Shown here: positions 1 through 12,400 of the stretch, piece by piece | How positions within the stretch are numbered: position 1 is the stretch's first letter | How the letters are laid out: every line of letters starts with the position of its first letter | Origin: Trichaptum fuscoviolaceum | Taxonomy: Eukaryota; Basidiomycota; Agaricomycetes; Hymenochaetales; Trichaptaceae | Direction of reading: 5' to 3' | NCBI GenBank assembly: GCA_910574455.1 | Contig: CAJSYZ010000001.1 | Coordinates: 4,199,424-4,263,423, forward strand | Length of the DNA: 64,000 bases | Program-made: the position numbers and the translations under genes | The notes under the pieces: generated by a model | Told to the model about the DNA's origin: nothing | Databases searched by the model: none | The model's input: the letters and a program-made list of their open reading frames with translations, nothing else

Positions 1-758
1 TCGATAGAAGAACTGAAGTGCTATGACCCCAATGATGGCATGCTGAAGGTGTTCCGGGAGAATATCATCGACCCTAGAGTCAGCGCAGCAGAAGGGACTT
101 TCGACTCCACGGACGCAGAAGACGGTTGGGCTGATTTAATAGTGATAGCTACTGTGAGTAATCACAAGTAAAGTTTCTGAGAGCTCAAGTATACATACAT
201 ATCGTCTCTGTATACGTATCATGATGTTATAGGCCTTTCACTGGTGCCTTGACCTGGAGGCTGCTATAGAAGAGTTCATCAGAATTCTTAAGCCGGATGG
301 GGTCGTGTGCCTGCTGTGGAATGCAGAGGACAGGTGAGTAGCGTCAGCGAGATGCAAGCGCATGACTTTAACTCTCCCTTCACAGAGATAAAACCGGATG
401 GTTTAAGGAGTTATTCGACACAGCGATCGAGATGCCGACCAAACTGCTCGGCAGAGCCCCGTTGGAGTACTTCGGATGGCAAAAGGTCTTCGAAATGCCA
501 GTATACAAAAAGAATTTCCAACCCCAAGAAACCACGACAGTGAAGTATAGCACACCGGGAACGATTAAAACAATGACAGAAAGAGTCAAGACCTGGAGCC
601 CAATTGCAGTCCTGCATGAAGAGCAAAAAGAAGAGTTCGTTCAGGGGGCGGTGGACATCATTAAGAAGGGCGATGGTTTGGTGTGGATAGATGAGAAGGA
701 GGGGATATCCCCGACACGAAGCGTAGCTGAGGGAGGGATGTGTGGACGTGAACTCTAA
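1..758 (+). CDS. Class I SAM-dependent methyltransferase, 3' part (5' end outside window)
   Basis: Partial gene; I read exons 1-153, 233-333 and 386-758, with GT-AG introns between them and an open frame throughout. The visible protein starts just after the nucleotide-binding region. It shares KCYDPNDGML, the DAEDGWADLIVIAT block, AFHWCLD, a LKPDG strand and a C-terminal GDGLVWID segment with the two complete paralogues at 47990 and 49658, which carry the GCGSG S-adenosylmethionine motif. The family resembles small-molecule methyltransferases of the Methyltransf_11 type (yeast Crg1/Tmt1-like); the substrate cannot be told. The last 16 residues differ completely from the paralogues, so the C-terminus may be altered. 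It is clearly more diverged than the other two copies are from each other. Confidence 0.8.
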
Positions 759-1878
759 TTCATCGTTACAGAAAGTAAGCAAACTCTCACGCTTCAGCCA
801 ATCATACATTTTCTTCTTATCTCGTGGCCCCTTTCTGTCTTGTGATACTCTCCGTGCTTAGCTTTGTCCTGTTCCTTTACGTACCATTTGTGGTAAATCT
901 TCCGTCTTATCTACTTTTACTTCATTGTTTTGGGTTTTATGCTCAATATCTGGTCGTACCTTTCTCTTGCAACCTCGTCCAACGTTGTCTCCTATGACGT
1001 TACTGAATTGCATGCTTAAGTAATGCATATCATATTATCTTTGTATTATATTACATTTCTTCACTTATCGTCTTCCTGTTCTTTCATCTCTCTTATCGTG
1101 TCTCCCTAATCCTTTCTCCTCGGGGTCGCGTCTTTTCTTTCATCCTCTGCATAAGTCGGCATAAGGATTTTCATCTTCATTGCCATCGTATGCGCCATTC
1201 TTCTCGATCTTGCGGACAAGTTTCTTCATTTGCTTCCCTGCACCTGTTAACTACTGCTCTGTTTCCTCGTCTTCATCCGATTTGTCTATATAACCCTCGG
1301 CTCACTTTTTCTTCCGATTACCCACTGTCTCTTCTGGTAAAGAAAGAATTCAAATCATATTATATGACAGTACTATTCTCCACCTTCAACATCAATGCAT
1401 ACCAGTCTTCGTGTGTCTGGCTATATTTCTCCTGTTCGGATACTTTCGTTGTAGAAAAAATTCATGTGCACAAGCCGGTCTCGAACTTCTTCCCTTTTTG
1501 TTTTTTTGTTCTCACGTGTTACTACTAGTAGTACTACTGTCTCCCACCACACCATATTTACTTTTGATTCTTTTCGTTGTAGCTTGTTACAAGCTTTAAT
1601 TGTCTTTTCACTTTAAATGCTGGTTATTTAATTACTGCATACTTTTCGTCCCCGTCATTGCTCTCTCGCTCTATACGTTTTCTTCAGTCTCGCTTACTTT
1701 CTCTGTTGCGTAACGTACGTCTTTCCTTACATATACCTTTGTAATGTAATTGTATGTCATTTTTGCTCGTGTTCCAGGTACCCGCAATCACGGCACGTGA
1801 GTCATGTTCTTCCCCTCTTATTTATTTCTTTCCCCCCCTCCCAGCCACTGTCATGTACTCTCTGTCTAAACTACACTC
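759..1878. other. Non-coding, pyrimidine-rich flank before the Helitron ORF
   Basis: No supportable gene. The plus strand is rich in C and T, and the short open frames here are low-complexity. It should contain the methyltransferase 3' UTR, the left end of the Helitron and the promoter of its large ORF. I could not fix the Helitron 5' end, because its only hallmark is a terminal TC after a host A. Confidence 0.5.
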
Positions 1879-4800
1879 ATGTCCACATCGTCAGTCTCCC
1901 TGTCTCCCGAGTGGCTCCATATCTCTGAACCTGAAATATTGGTTCGTCTTCAACGGTGTACTATTGAGGATTTCAAAGTATTCCTTTCAAAACTGTGCCC
2001 ATCCGCGCCAGCCATACAAAGAGACACCGTGTTGGTCGTCTTCTCAAAAACCTGCGCTTCCTATTTAAAGCGATTGGCCTCTCTATGCCAGACTTCTTTG
2101 CTGTCTCTCGCTTCTTCACTTAAGCTCTGTCCAGCCGATGACCTTTCACGCATTCAATTAATCTCAATGCTGATTGACAATGCCTTTGGCCCTCTCGTTT
2201 CTCGCCTTCTTCGGTCTATCCCTTCGCGCGCATCTGCTGATACACTTCCTGTCGCTCTTCATCTTTTTCAGATTCCCGTAAACGTCATCCGAGCACATAT
2301 ATCGAAAATCCCTATTGCCCGTATGCGCGACCTTATGAAGTTCGCACATCCTTCTCACAATCTCAAAACAGTTTACAATCCACACCAGATCGTATCTGAA
2401 TTTCTGTCTTATCTTCTCACTCGCAGAGCTGAGGTCGCTTCCTCGTCCGTCTCCGAACTTACTGAGGACCTGTACTGCATCTGTCCTCACCGCAGTTTAC
2501 CCTGCCTTCCACATCCAGATTTAATGGTCGATGTCCTCACGCAAGAATTTGGCGATGATGTTGTGTCTGGCCTCATTATCCCTCGTCACACTGACTCCCT
2601 TGGCTCTTGGCCTACAATGATTTCTGATGACGTTAAGCTCGCGTGCCTTCACAGTCACTGGAAAAATACCATCTACACCCCTCCTCGTCCGTGCTGTGTT
2701 TGTGATCGTGCGGTTTTTGGAAATTCAATTTCGTCCTTTGATTGTGCATCCAGTGAATTTGTTTCTTTACCTTGGCACGTCCTCAAAAACGACAATGATT
2801 TTTTGTCATCACATTTTTCTTTCGACTATAATATTCCCTGTGTCTTAGGATGCGTTCTGTCACCGTCCGGAATACATAGCACAGCGTGCGGTACCACCGC
2901 AGACATTTGCTCCGACTGCATTGGGCCTCTGTCTAAGGGTAGCTTACCCAAGTTCGCTTTAGCAAATGGTCTATTTCGCGGTACTCTACCTGCTGAATTC
3001 AAGGACCTCACTTGGGTAGAAGAAATGGTTTGTTCCTTGTGCAAATCTTCTGCACTCATCGCTCGCCTGTATGGTTCGTCTGACCCTCGTAATCCTCGCT
3101 ACCTAAGAGGTAACACCTGTGCACATGAAATGAACATCTCGTCCACGGCCCTTGTTTTACCGCGCACTCCGGCTGACATTAATGGTAATATATCCGTCGT
3201 CTTCATCGGAACGTCCCCTTTCAAGGACGCCGGTCTACGTTCCATCTTCTTCATACGTAAACAAAAAGTTTGGTCTTTTCTATGCTGGCTAAAGACACAC
3301 AACCAGCTCTACTCTAATGTTACTCTGGATCCAAGCATACTTGACCTTTACCCTGACACTGGTGTTCTGCCCGGTGTAGAAGAAAGGGTCATCAGTTCTA
3401 CGGATGACCCTGACGATCTCTTCCAGGAGGAGACAGCAGGTTACACTGACTACCCATTTCACTCGCTTAAAGATGCCGGTGAGGCTGATGATAGTACTCC
3501 GTTTGTTCTTCTCGATAAGCTCGGTGTCGTAGACCCTGATGGTGCTTGTATTCCGGGTCGAATGCTAAACGCTGCTGCGGTCCGTAACCTAATCCCCCCT
3601 TCTCGCGACATGCCCGATTTACTGATATCTAACTCTGCCGCCCCCGTGTCCGAGTACAACAATCCGGCCTTATTTCCTTCAATGTATCCAACTTTGTTCC
3701 CCTACGGCGTTGGCGGTTTCGATGACTCTTCTCGCCGTAAAAGTATCTCTTTCCTACCTCGCGCTAACGCGTTACTTGATTGCCCGGACCGCTCTCCTAG
3801 ATATCATTGGTCTTTTCTCTTCACTGCGATAAATATTCATCAGCGTCACCAGGCTCATCTTCACACTCACCTTACTGTTCAGCGATCGGATTTCGAATCA
3901 CTCGCACAAAAAATTTCCTCCGTTTCTGCGCAATCCCTCCTCAAACTTTCAGAACGCATTCGTGACGAAGGCTCTGCCGGTGATCTATCTCCGCAAGAAA
4001 AAAATGCTCTAGTTCTACTTCGAGAAGTAAATACAATTTCAAATAAAATTCCCGGGTCTCAAGGTTCGATGCTTAAAATGAGATCTTCAGTGTTTGGTCA
4101 AGTTGCGGCTTTCTGTTTACATACGCTCTATTTCACAATGAATCCACCCGGTCAACACGCTCCCTTATTTCAGGTCATGTATGGAGATACTACTGTAGAT
4201 CTTACAAGTAGAGTTCCGCACTTAGTTCCCAGTCCTGAACGTGCGAGACGATACGCTCAGGACCCTGTTGCGGCCGCTGATTACTTTGAGTTCTGTTACA
4301 GGCGGATATTCGAGGATCTCTTTCAATGGGATTTCATTCACTGTCGTTCAAAACCTGAGGGCGGCATTTTAGGTCATTTAACTTGCTTCGCTGGCACTAT
4401 TGAAGTGAATGGCCGTGGCGCCTTGCATGCTCACTTCGTAATCAACCTTAAAGGATCCCTAAACCCGACTGAATTGCACAACGCTCTCAATGGCAATCCC
4501 GTTTACCAAGAAAAATATTTCTCTTTCTTCGAGGACGTCATCCAGCATCACCTTCCGGACGTGCCTCTCGATTCCAAACATGAAATGATCACAGATCCCA
4601 GGTGTGAAAGACCCCCTCGGCCACCTGACCCTCTGCTTAAAGAATCCAATCCAATTCTATACGATGAACAACTTAGGGTCTTCTATCAAGAATTGAGTGA
4701 CGAGGAAATCAAACGCTGTGGTGAGAGTATGCAGAGACACCAATGTCAGAAGGTTTGTCATAAGTATGGAAATGATAACAAATGCCGCTTCAAGTATCCT

Positions 4801-7312
4801 CATGATCTAGTGGAAAAGTCTTGGTATGACGAGGAAAATAAAGCCGTAGTATTCATCGTAAGGGATGCAACTATAAACTATCACAATCGCTATATATTGG
4901 TGTTCTGTCGTCACAATCATGATCTCAAGTGCATTTTGTCCGGTAGAGCAGCCAGAGCTGCTATCATTTATATCACTGACTACATCACTAAAATGGATAT
5001 GCGAACTTATCAAGTTCTCAGTTTGCTCTCCCGCGCAGTTCTCCAGACCGAGACCCGCCCCGATACTCCGGAAACTGCGCAACAAAATGCTAAACTTGTT
5101 CTGCACAAATGCCTCACTCAGTTATCAAGAAAACGTGAGATTCACGGTCAGATTGCTGCCCGTTTCCTCAGAGGCCTCGGTGATGTCATTTTATCGCATC
5201 CCTCAGCTCCCATGATGTCTGGCTTCCTCATGTCATACATTATGAGAACATACAATGTTCCCATAACCCATGACTATGTTCCTGATGACGAAGAACAAGA
5301 TGTCGAGGATCCCCCTACTCACCCAGTCGTAGAGCCGGAACAGCTTTCCATAACCATCGACAAACAGGGCCATATCTTTCACGTAGATCAAGTCATGGAC
5401 TATATACACCGCGATCCGGAGCTGCGCAACGTTTGCTTTTTCATGTTTACACATGCGTTTAAGAAACGTCCCATTTCCAGTGCCGCTGCCGACGACTCTC
5501 GCCGAGGAACTAAACCTCGCTTCCGCCTTCAGGTCGGTCACCCGCAATGGCGGACACATGAGCTCCGTCTCGAAGGTTCCATTTCTCCCGACCCTACCAC
5601 ATGGTCAAGTATACCTCGAATGATCGGCAGCACGGCACCCCGAATGTCTGACACACCAAGATATTACTGGTTTGTTTTGGCCCATTTTAAACCATTCAGT
5701 GTTTCCGATCCCCTGGTTGAGCTCACTGACGGGCTTAATATTGAAACATACTTTCACACCTATACACTTTCCTATATCGCTAAGCGTGTGACCGCTAATT
5801 GGGAGGAATTATGCAATTGTGAAGATGAACGTGAGGCCGAGAGAATGAGAAAGGACGATAGAGTCTCTAAAGAAAGCCGTCTCAAAAGTATGGCTTCCAT
5901 GTTCGGTCTTAACGAAACTGAAGATCTTCCAGTCGTACAGAAGAAGACCTTGTATTCCATGAAAGAAGACCTTGAAATTGCTGATAATTTACATCGACTA
6001 CATAACGCTGGTTACTTCTCCTATACCCATGATCTACCTAACATTTCATCCCCAGTCGACGTAATACCCGAATCTCTTTCAAATAACATAGATAAACACA
6101 TTCACTCTCTCTCAAAGATTTGGCTTTCACAAATACGTCAGGCCACCGAAGGCGTTGCGAGTCAGCGCCGAAATTCCTCTGATGTCCTTTCTCAGACGCA
6201 GGTCATTCCAATCCGTGAAACATCTCAATACCAGGACTCCTTTGCCTCTCACCCTCAGATTAGCTCTCCGCAAGTCCGTGACACCGTTTCTAACACTTTA
6301 GACAAGGCTACAGACGTCTTGATCACGCCCGCTCAAGTCATTGAAGACATAGGTCGTAAGAACAACCTCAATGATGAGCAATGGATTGCATATCGTTTAA
6401 TTGCAAATGCATTCATCCAGAAACACGCATCGGAACAAAACCCAAATGCAACACCTCCTAGTCCTCTCCGTCTTTTTCTTACTGGTCCAGGGGGTACAGG
6501 TAAAACGCATGTTGCGAATACTGTGAAGCAAGTCATGGCGCACTACGGCTGCGAGGATAGAATTCGTTTCCTCGCTCCGACTGGTACTGCCGCTACTCTC
6601 ATAGACGGTAGAACAATCCACAGTGGTCTGAGTATCGTTGTTAAACGCCGAAACGACAATTCTCTCTCTTCCTCCTCATCTATCGCTGACCTCCCTATTT
6701 TGGAACTGAGCGTAAATAACAAGATCGCTGTTCGGAATGAATGGAAGAATGTATATCTGCTCTTCCTGGACGAAATGTCCATGGTTGGTTTATATTTCTT
6801 AGCTCAAATCGACAGGGCCCTTCGGTACGGAAAAGAGTGCTTTGATGAATATTTCGGGGGATTGATCGTTATACTGTCAGGTGACCTATATCAGTTCCCT
6901 CCCATTCTCGACAGACCTATATACTCAGAGATACAAACTCGGGCCGCCGTCACTGATCGTGAGTTGATGGTTCGTCTTGGAAAATTAGCTTGGAATAGTA
7001 TTACCGACGTCGTTGAGCTTCACCGCCAGCACCGCATGCTTGCCGACCCCGAGTACGGTCTTGCTGTTAATCGTCTCCGAACCGGAGAATGCACGATAGC
7101 AGACGTTCAACTCTTTAACTCAAGAGTCATTAAAGGTCAATTCAATCAAAAGGGTGTTGATCTTGCACTCATCGACTCTACTTCAACGGTAGCCATCGTC
7201 AAAACGAACAATCTCAGGAAAGCAATTAACTACGAGAGGGCTAAAACTGTAACTCAGCATTACTCAAATATCTCACTTGTGCAGTGCGAGGCTTTCGATG
7301 AAGTAGGGACTT

Positions 7313-8153
7313 TGTCGAGATCCCGGGCTCCTTTTCTCATTTCCCGCACTTTCCCGCCAAGGATCCCGACATGAGCAGACAAACCCGCGGGGAGAATCCC
7401 GCCATTGGATTCCCCGCGCGAAACCTCATTCCCGAATCGCACGATCCCATGCTCACGTGACTTATCCCGCACCACCGTCCCGGCAACCATGCACACATGC
7501 ACACACTCATTTACGACGACCCGCCACGGCACACGTACATTCACTTATCAACATACGCTCATTAATCCGTTAGTACCTCAAGGTGACGACCTGCAACAGC
7601 CTGGCATACCTAGTCTGGCTAGTCGCGGCCCCGGACCGGACGCTGACGTCCACGGACAGGCCGTAGCCATCTGGAGAGACGGGATAGACATGCCTAGCAG
7701 TGCGGTCGTAGCATGTATCGTTTGTAGTAGATAGGTGCGCATTGCGCAAGGACACTTAGCGTAGATTAACTATACAGTCTTTACGAAGTAGATAAATAGC
7801 TGTAGGCATCGTAAGGAGCACCCCACTTTTGACCTCTTGTGGAGTGCTTCCTTAGGTGCGATCTCTCTCTTTTCTCCTGTGTAGTTAGTTGCACAATACT
7901 TACTTGTGGAGTGCTTCCTTAGGGATCCGCTTACTTGACGTTCGAAGCAGTGAAGAGTCCTAGCTGGCCTTGAGAATCCCGCGACGCGCCTGGATAGAAT
8001 CCCGCGACGCGCCTGGATAGAATCCCGCGCGTTTCCCGCCTGAATTCCCACGCTCGTTCCCAGTCGCGAATCCAGATTCCCGAACGCGGGTTCTTGTCGC
8101 GAATTCCAGTTTCCCGAAACTGTTTCCCGCTACAATTCCCGACGGTCGTAACA
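7313..8153 (+). repeat. 5' LTR of gypsy copy 1 (841 bp)
   Basis: Begins TGTCGAGATCCC and ends GGTCGTAACA. It carries a 23-bp tandem duplication (around 7980-8026) absent from the other three LTRs, which accounts exactly for its extra length over 818 bp. ATAAATA at 7792-7798 is a TATA-like box. ACTTTTGACCT at 7825-7835 lies about 33 nt downstream and is the predicted transcript start. A 21-nt direct repeat (around 7834 and 7904, core GTGGAGTGCTTCCTTAGG) lies just downstream. Confidence 0.95.
7792..7835 (+). promoter_or_regulatory. Predicted TATA box and transcript start of the retroelement
   Basis: ATAAATA (7792-7798) is followed about 33 nt later by ACTTTTGACCT (7825-7835). The latter is the perfect reverse complement of AGGTCAAAAGT just inside the LTR. 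In Tf1-type elements the first 11 nt of the RNA pair with the primer-binding site, so R should begin here, giving a U3 of about 512 bp. The start site itself is inferred. Confidence 0.6.
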
Positions 8154-8155
8154 TT

Positions 8156-8166
8156 AGGTCAAAAGT
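8156..8166 (+). other. Primer-binding site of Tf1-like self-priming type
   Basis: AGGTCAAAAGT begins 2 nt after the 5' LTR and is exactly complementary to ACTTTTGACCT inside the LTR. No TGG-initial tRNA-complementary site directly abuts the LTR. The same arrangement is present in copy 2. Confidence 0.6.
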
Positions 8167-8242
8167 CCTGGCTCACCGCCGCTCGGACTCGACACCCTCA
8201 CGCTCTTTACTTCTACCCCCGCACCCGTACCGCCGACCCGCG

Positions 8243-9451
8243 ATGTCGTCCCACCAGGAATGGGGAGGACTCGCAGACACCTTCGCTTTCCCGTCCCCTA
8301 GCTCCTCGATGGAGGAAGACAAACTCCAGCCCATCCTTGATCGCCTCGACACCCTCGAAAAGCGCTACTCCAAGCTGGTCAACGAACACAATCAGGTCCA
8401 GAACACCGTCGCCCAGCTCAAGCACGCCAACCGGGCGTTAGAAGCCCAAATCGCGAGTCAGCCCGCCTCCCCGTCTGGGGGCGGAGCAGGGCTCAAGATG
8501 AAGCTTCCCGACACCTTCGAAGGCGAACGAGCCAAGCTGGAGAACTGGATTCACCAGATTAAGCTCTACCTGTTCGGACAACATCCGGGACTAGACGAAA
8601 CCCGCAAGGTCGCATTTGCTCTGATGCTACTGCGGGGGCCGGCGCAAGACTGGGCACGACCCATTCTAGATCGACTCCAGGACATCCCGACACCGCCAGA
8701 AGCCGCCAGCCTGGAGGCCCTGTTCGCCGCCCTTCGCGCCTCTTACGGGGAAATCGATGCAGACAAAGCCGCAGCCGACAAGCTGATGCGCCTACGCCAG
8801 ACAGGAACGGTCGCCGAGTTTGCGTCGCAATTCCGTGCCCTCCAAGCCCTCACCGGGTGGCCCAAGGACGCAACGACGGATGTCATCTACCTCGACATGT
8901 TCCGGAAGGGACTCAAAGACCAGGTTCGCCAGCACATCGCCAGCACAGAGGCGAAGGATATGAAATTTGATGCCTACGTCAACTGGGTTTCCGAGACGGA
9001 CGAGAAGCTAAGGCTCGCACACGCCTATGGACCAGTATCAAAGCCAGCGGCTACGCCCCGAAGCAATCCCGGCACCACTAGTTCAGCTCCGCGTACGATC
9101 CCGACTGCGGGCGCAAGCTCGACGAAGGATCCCAACGCAATGGAGATTGACAGGGTGCGCCGGGAGCGCAGGAGTAAGGGACTATGCTACTACTGCGGAG
9201 AGAAAGACCATTTGGTGAGCGATTGCCCAACGCGACCGCCATCCCGAAACCTAAAGGCGACGAAATCCACGTCCCCGTCGAGCCCATCGCCCCCCGCGCT
9301 CCAGTCGTTCGAAGAAACGCTCAAACGTATGGCGGAACAGTACGTCCAGAATGTGCAGCAGTCCGTGCTACAGAACGCATTCGCCGCCATGACGCCCGCC
9401 GCCAAGAACGTTCACAATCCCGAAGCCCCGCCCCCAGCGGATTTTCAGTAG
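8243..9451 (+). CDS. gag: Gag polyprotein of gypsy copy 1 (402 aa)
   Basis: Uninterrupted Gag. The N-terminus is acidic/coiled-coil, followed by a capsid-like retrotransposon gag domain (about residues 90-240) and a CCHC zinc knuckle starting CYYCGEKDH (about residues 315-328) for RNA binding. It assembles the virus-like particle in this family. It is the only uninterrupted coding unit of copy 1. Pol lies in a different frame, overlapping the gag 3' end, so Gag-Pol expression would need a frameshift. Confidence 0.9.
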   Translation: MSSHQEWGGLADTFAFPSPSSSMEEDKLQPILDRLDTLEKRYSKLVNEHNQVQNTVAQLKHANRALEAQIASQPASPSGGGAGLKMKLPDTFEGERAKLENWIHQIKLYLFGQHPGLDETRKVAFALMLLRGPAQDWARPILDRLQDIPTPPEAASLEALFAALRASYGEIDADKAAADKLMRLRQTGTVAEFASQFRALQALTGWPKDATTDVIYLDMFRKGLKDQVRQHIASTEAKDMKFDAYVNWVSETDEKLRLAHAYGPVSKPAATPRSNPGTTSSAPRTIPTAGASSTKDPNAMEIDRVRRERRSKGLCYYCGEKDHLVSDCPTRPPSRNLKATKSTSPSSPSPPALQSFEETLKRMAEQYVQNVQQSVLQNAFAAMTPAAKNVHNPEAPPPADFQ

Positions 9452-12400
9452 GGTCGTATTGCTCAGTCGCGCCCTATACGACCCAACCGCCCTTGTGGCC
9501 GAAGAACTCTCTTAATAATGGTCCCTTGTATTTAACCATCTCTACAATAGACCGTCGTCTTCGACGACATTTGAAGTTCCCGGTACAGGTTAGCGACGGA
9601 AAGACGGATGCCTTAGCCACAGTAATGTTAGACAGCGGTGCGTCGGGAACTTTCATAAATTCCCGCTACGTTTCGCGACACGGACTCCAGACCCGGGACT
9701 TGGTAATCCCGATACTTTTGCGAAACGCAGACAATTCCCCGAACGCGATTGGACGCATCACCAAGGAAGTAGTCCTCAACGTCGAGAGATGAAGGGACAC
9801 TTAGAACAGTTGACCATGGCCGTCGCGGATATTGGCGACGACGATATTATCATGGGGATCGACTGGTTGCGGCACCATAACCCAACCATTGACTGGACCA
9901 ACGATGTGGTCGATCTCAACCGCTGCCCGCCCCAGTGTGACAACCAGCAACGCCTGGTCCCGCTTCCCCGCCTCGCCATAGCAGAAGAAGTCGAGACCCC
10001 CTGGGGACCCGACAGGACCCAGGCCGAATGGGAAGCTGTCCCACCGGGATTTCGGTACTCAGAAAAATATTGGGACCAGTACCACGACGCCGAATCCTAC
10101 TTCGTCACGACGGACGACCATTTCGCGTACAAAATTGCCGCCTCGTACACCCACTCCCAGGCCATCGCTGAGAAGTCTGCGGTGAAGGAAGGCGAGAAAA
10201 CCTTCGAAGAACTAGTTCCCCCCGAATTCCGTGAGTTTGCCGACGTTTTCTCGAAAGTTGAATCCGAAAGGCTTCCACTGCGCAAGCCGTATGACCACGC
10301 CATAGATTTAGAACCCGGGAAGGTTCCCCCGTACAGCAAAATCTATCCCTTGGCCCCAGCTGAACGCGATGCCCTTCGCGAATTCGTTGACGAAAACCTG
10401 CGCAAGGGGTACATACGACCTTCGAAATCCCCTGCAGCGGCTCCCGTCTTCTTTATCAAGAAAAAGGATGGAACCTTGCGCATGGTAGTCGATTACCGAC
10501 GACTGAACGACAATCACGGTCAAGAATCGATACCCGCTTCCCCTCACGATGGAACTCGTAGACGCGCTACAAAAGGCGAAGGTTTTCACGACTCAGATTT
10601 ACGATGGGGCTACCACAATGTGCGACTGAAGCAAGGCGACGAGTGGAAGGCTGCATTTCGGACTCAGGCAGGACATTTCGAACCAACGGTGATGACATTC
10701 GGGCTCACGAATGCCCCAGCGACCTTCCAGCACATGATGAACGATATCTTCAAAGACCTCATTGGAGTATACGTGATCATCTATCTTGACGACTTGCTAA
10801 TCTTTTCCGAAGATGAATCGCAGCACGATGAACACGTACGGGAAGTCCTTAAACGGCTACGCGAAAACGACTTGTTCTGCAAACCCGAAAAGTGCAAATT
10901 CAAACAGACTTCCGTCGAGTATCTCGGGATGATTATTTCGCAGGGAAAGGTGGCGATGGATCCCGCCAAGGTACAGGCGGTCCTCGACTGGCCTACCCCG
11001 AAAAAGGTGAAAGACATTCAAGCCTTCCTCGGGTTCGCGAATTTCTATCGACGCTTCATTCGGGATTTCTCGCACATCGTCAAACCGCTCACGACGCTGC
11101 TGAAGAAGGACGTTTGCTGGGCCTGGACAGAAAACCAGCAGTTCGCTTTCGACTATCTCAAGCGCATGTTCACGACCGCCCCCGTCCTGATGATGCCAGA
11201 CATGTCGCGACAATTCATCGTGGAATGCGACGCCTCTGATTTCGCGACCGGCGCGGTCTTGTCCCAGGAAGGCGACGACGGGCTGATACATCCGGTCGCC
11301 TTTTTCTCGAAATCCCTCAACGATGCGGAACGCAACTACGAGATTTATGACAAGGAGCTACTCGCAATTATTAGAGCTCTTGACGAGTGGCGACATTATC
11401 TCGAAGGTGCGAGTCATAAACTCGATATCGTGTCTGACCACAAGAATCTGCTATATTTCTCTGAATCCCGAACGCTGACGCGACGCCAAGCCCGGTGGAG
11501 TCTGTTCCTCACTCGCTTCGACTTTACGATTCGCCATCGCCCAGGGCGACTCGGGGGCAAACCCGACGCCATGTCACGACGCGTCGATCTTCAACCCGAA
11601 GGCGAAGACAACGCGGGACGGACCCTCTTGACCCCCGAAATGTTTCGACTAAAAGCAATTCGTCGGGGAATGACACAGGTACACGGGGATCAGGCCCTCC
11701 TACGACGCATTCGTAAGTCAGATCAGTATGAAGACGAACTGGTGGACGCAATCGAGTTGGTCAAGTCCAAGGCGCCTCGAGTCCTGACCTAGGAACTTGA
11801 GGACTGGAGCACCGAGGAAGGCCTCATCCTGTACCAGGGTAAGGTTTACGTCCCGAAAGACGAGACCATTCGCCGGGATGTGGTGAAGACTTACCACGAC
11901 AGTCTCCCTGCCGGACATCCTGGACGTTGGAAAACGTTTGAGATGGTAAGCCGCAACTACTGGTGGCCCGGGATGTCTAACTTTGTAGAACGATACGTTT
12001 CGGGATGCGATACCTGCGCACGCACGAAGAACCGATCCCAACGCCCGGTAGGACTCCTGCAACCGAACGAAATCCCGCAGGGCCCCTGGCAGGCGATTTC
12101 GTGCGATTTCATCACCCAGCTCCCCCGATCTGAGGAATACGACGCAATTTTCGTGGTGGTCGACCGTCTCACCAAGCAAGCGCATTTTATCCCGACCACG
12201 TCTGACATTGATGCACCGGAAACTGCGGAACTATTCCTGCAGCACGTCTGGAAGCTGCACGGAACCCCCCGCCAGATCATATCCGACCGAGGACCACAGT
12301 TTGTCGCGCAGTTCATGAAAGCCCTTTTTTCCCGACTCGGTATCAAGGGTACCACGTCGACTGCGTATCACCCGCAGACGGATGGGCAAACCGAAAGGGT

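Noticed and set aside
1190..1880. Open frames of 60-110 codons with membrane-like composition
   Set aside because: They arise from the C/T-rich strand; no splice pattern or homology supports them.
7260..7755. Several open frames repeated at the four LTRs (61, 81, 94 and 109 codons)
   Set aside because: They recur only because the LTRs are repeated, overlap on both strands and have no family motif.
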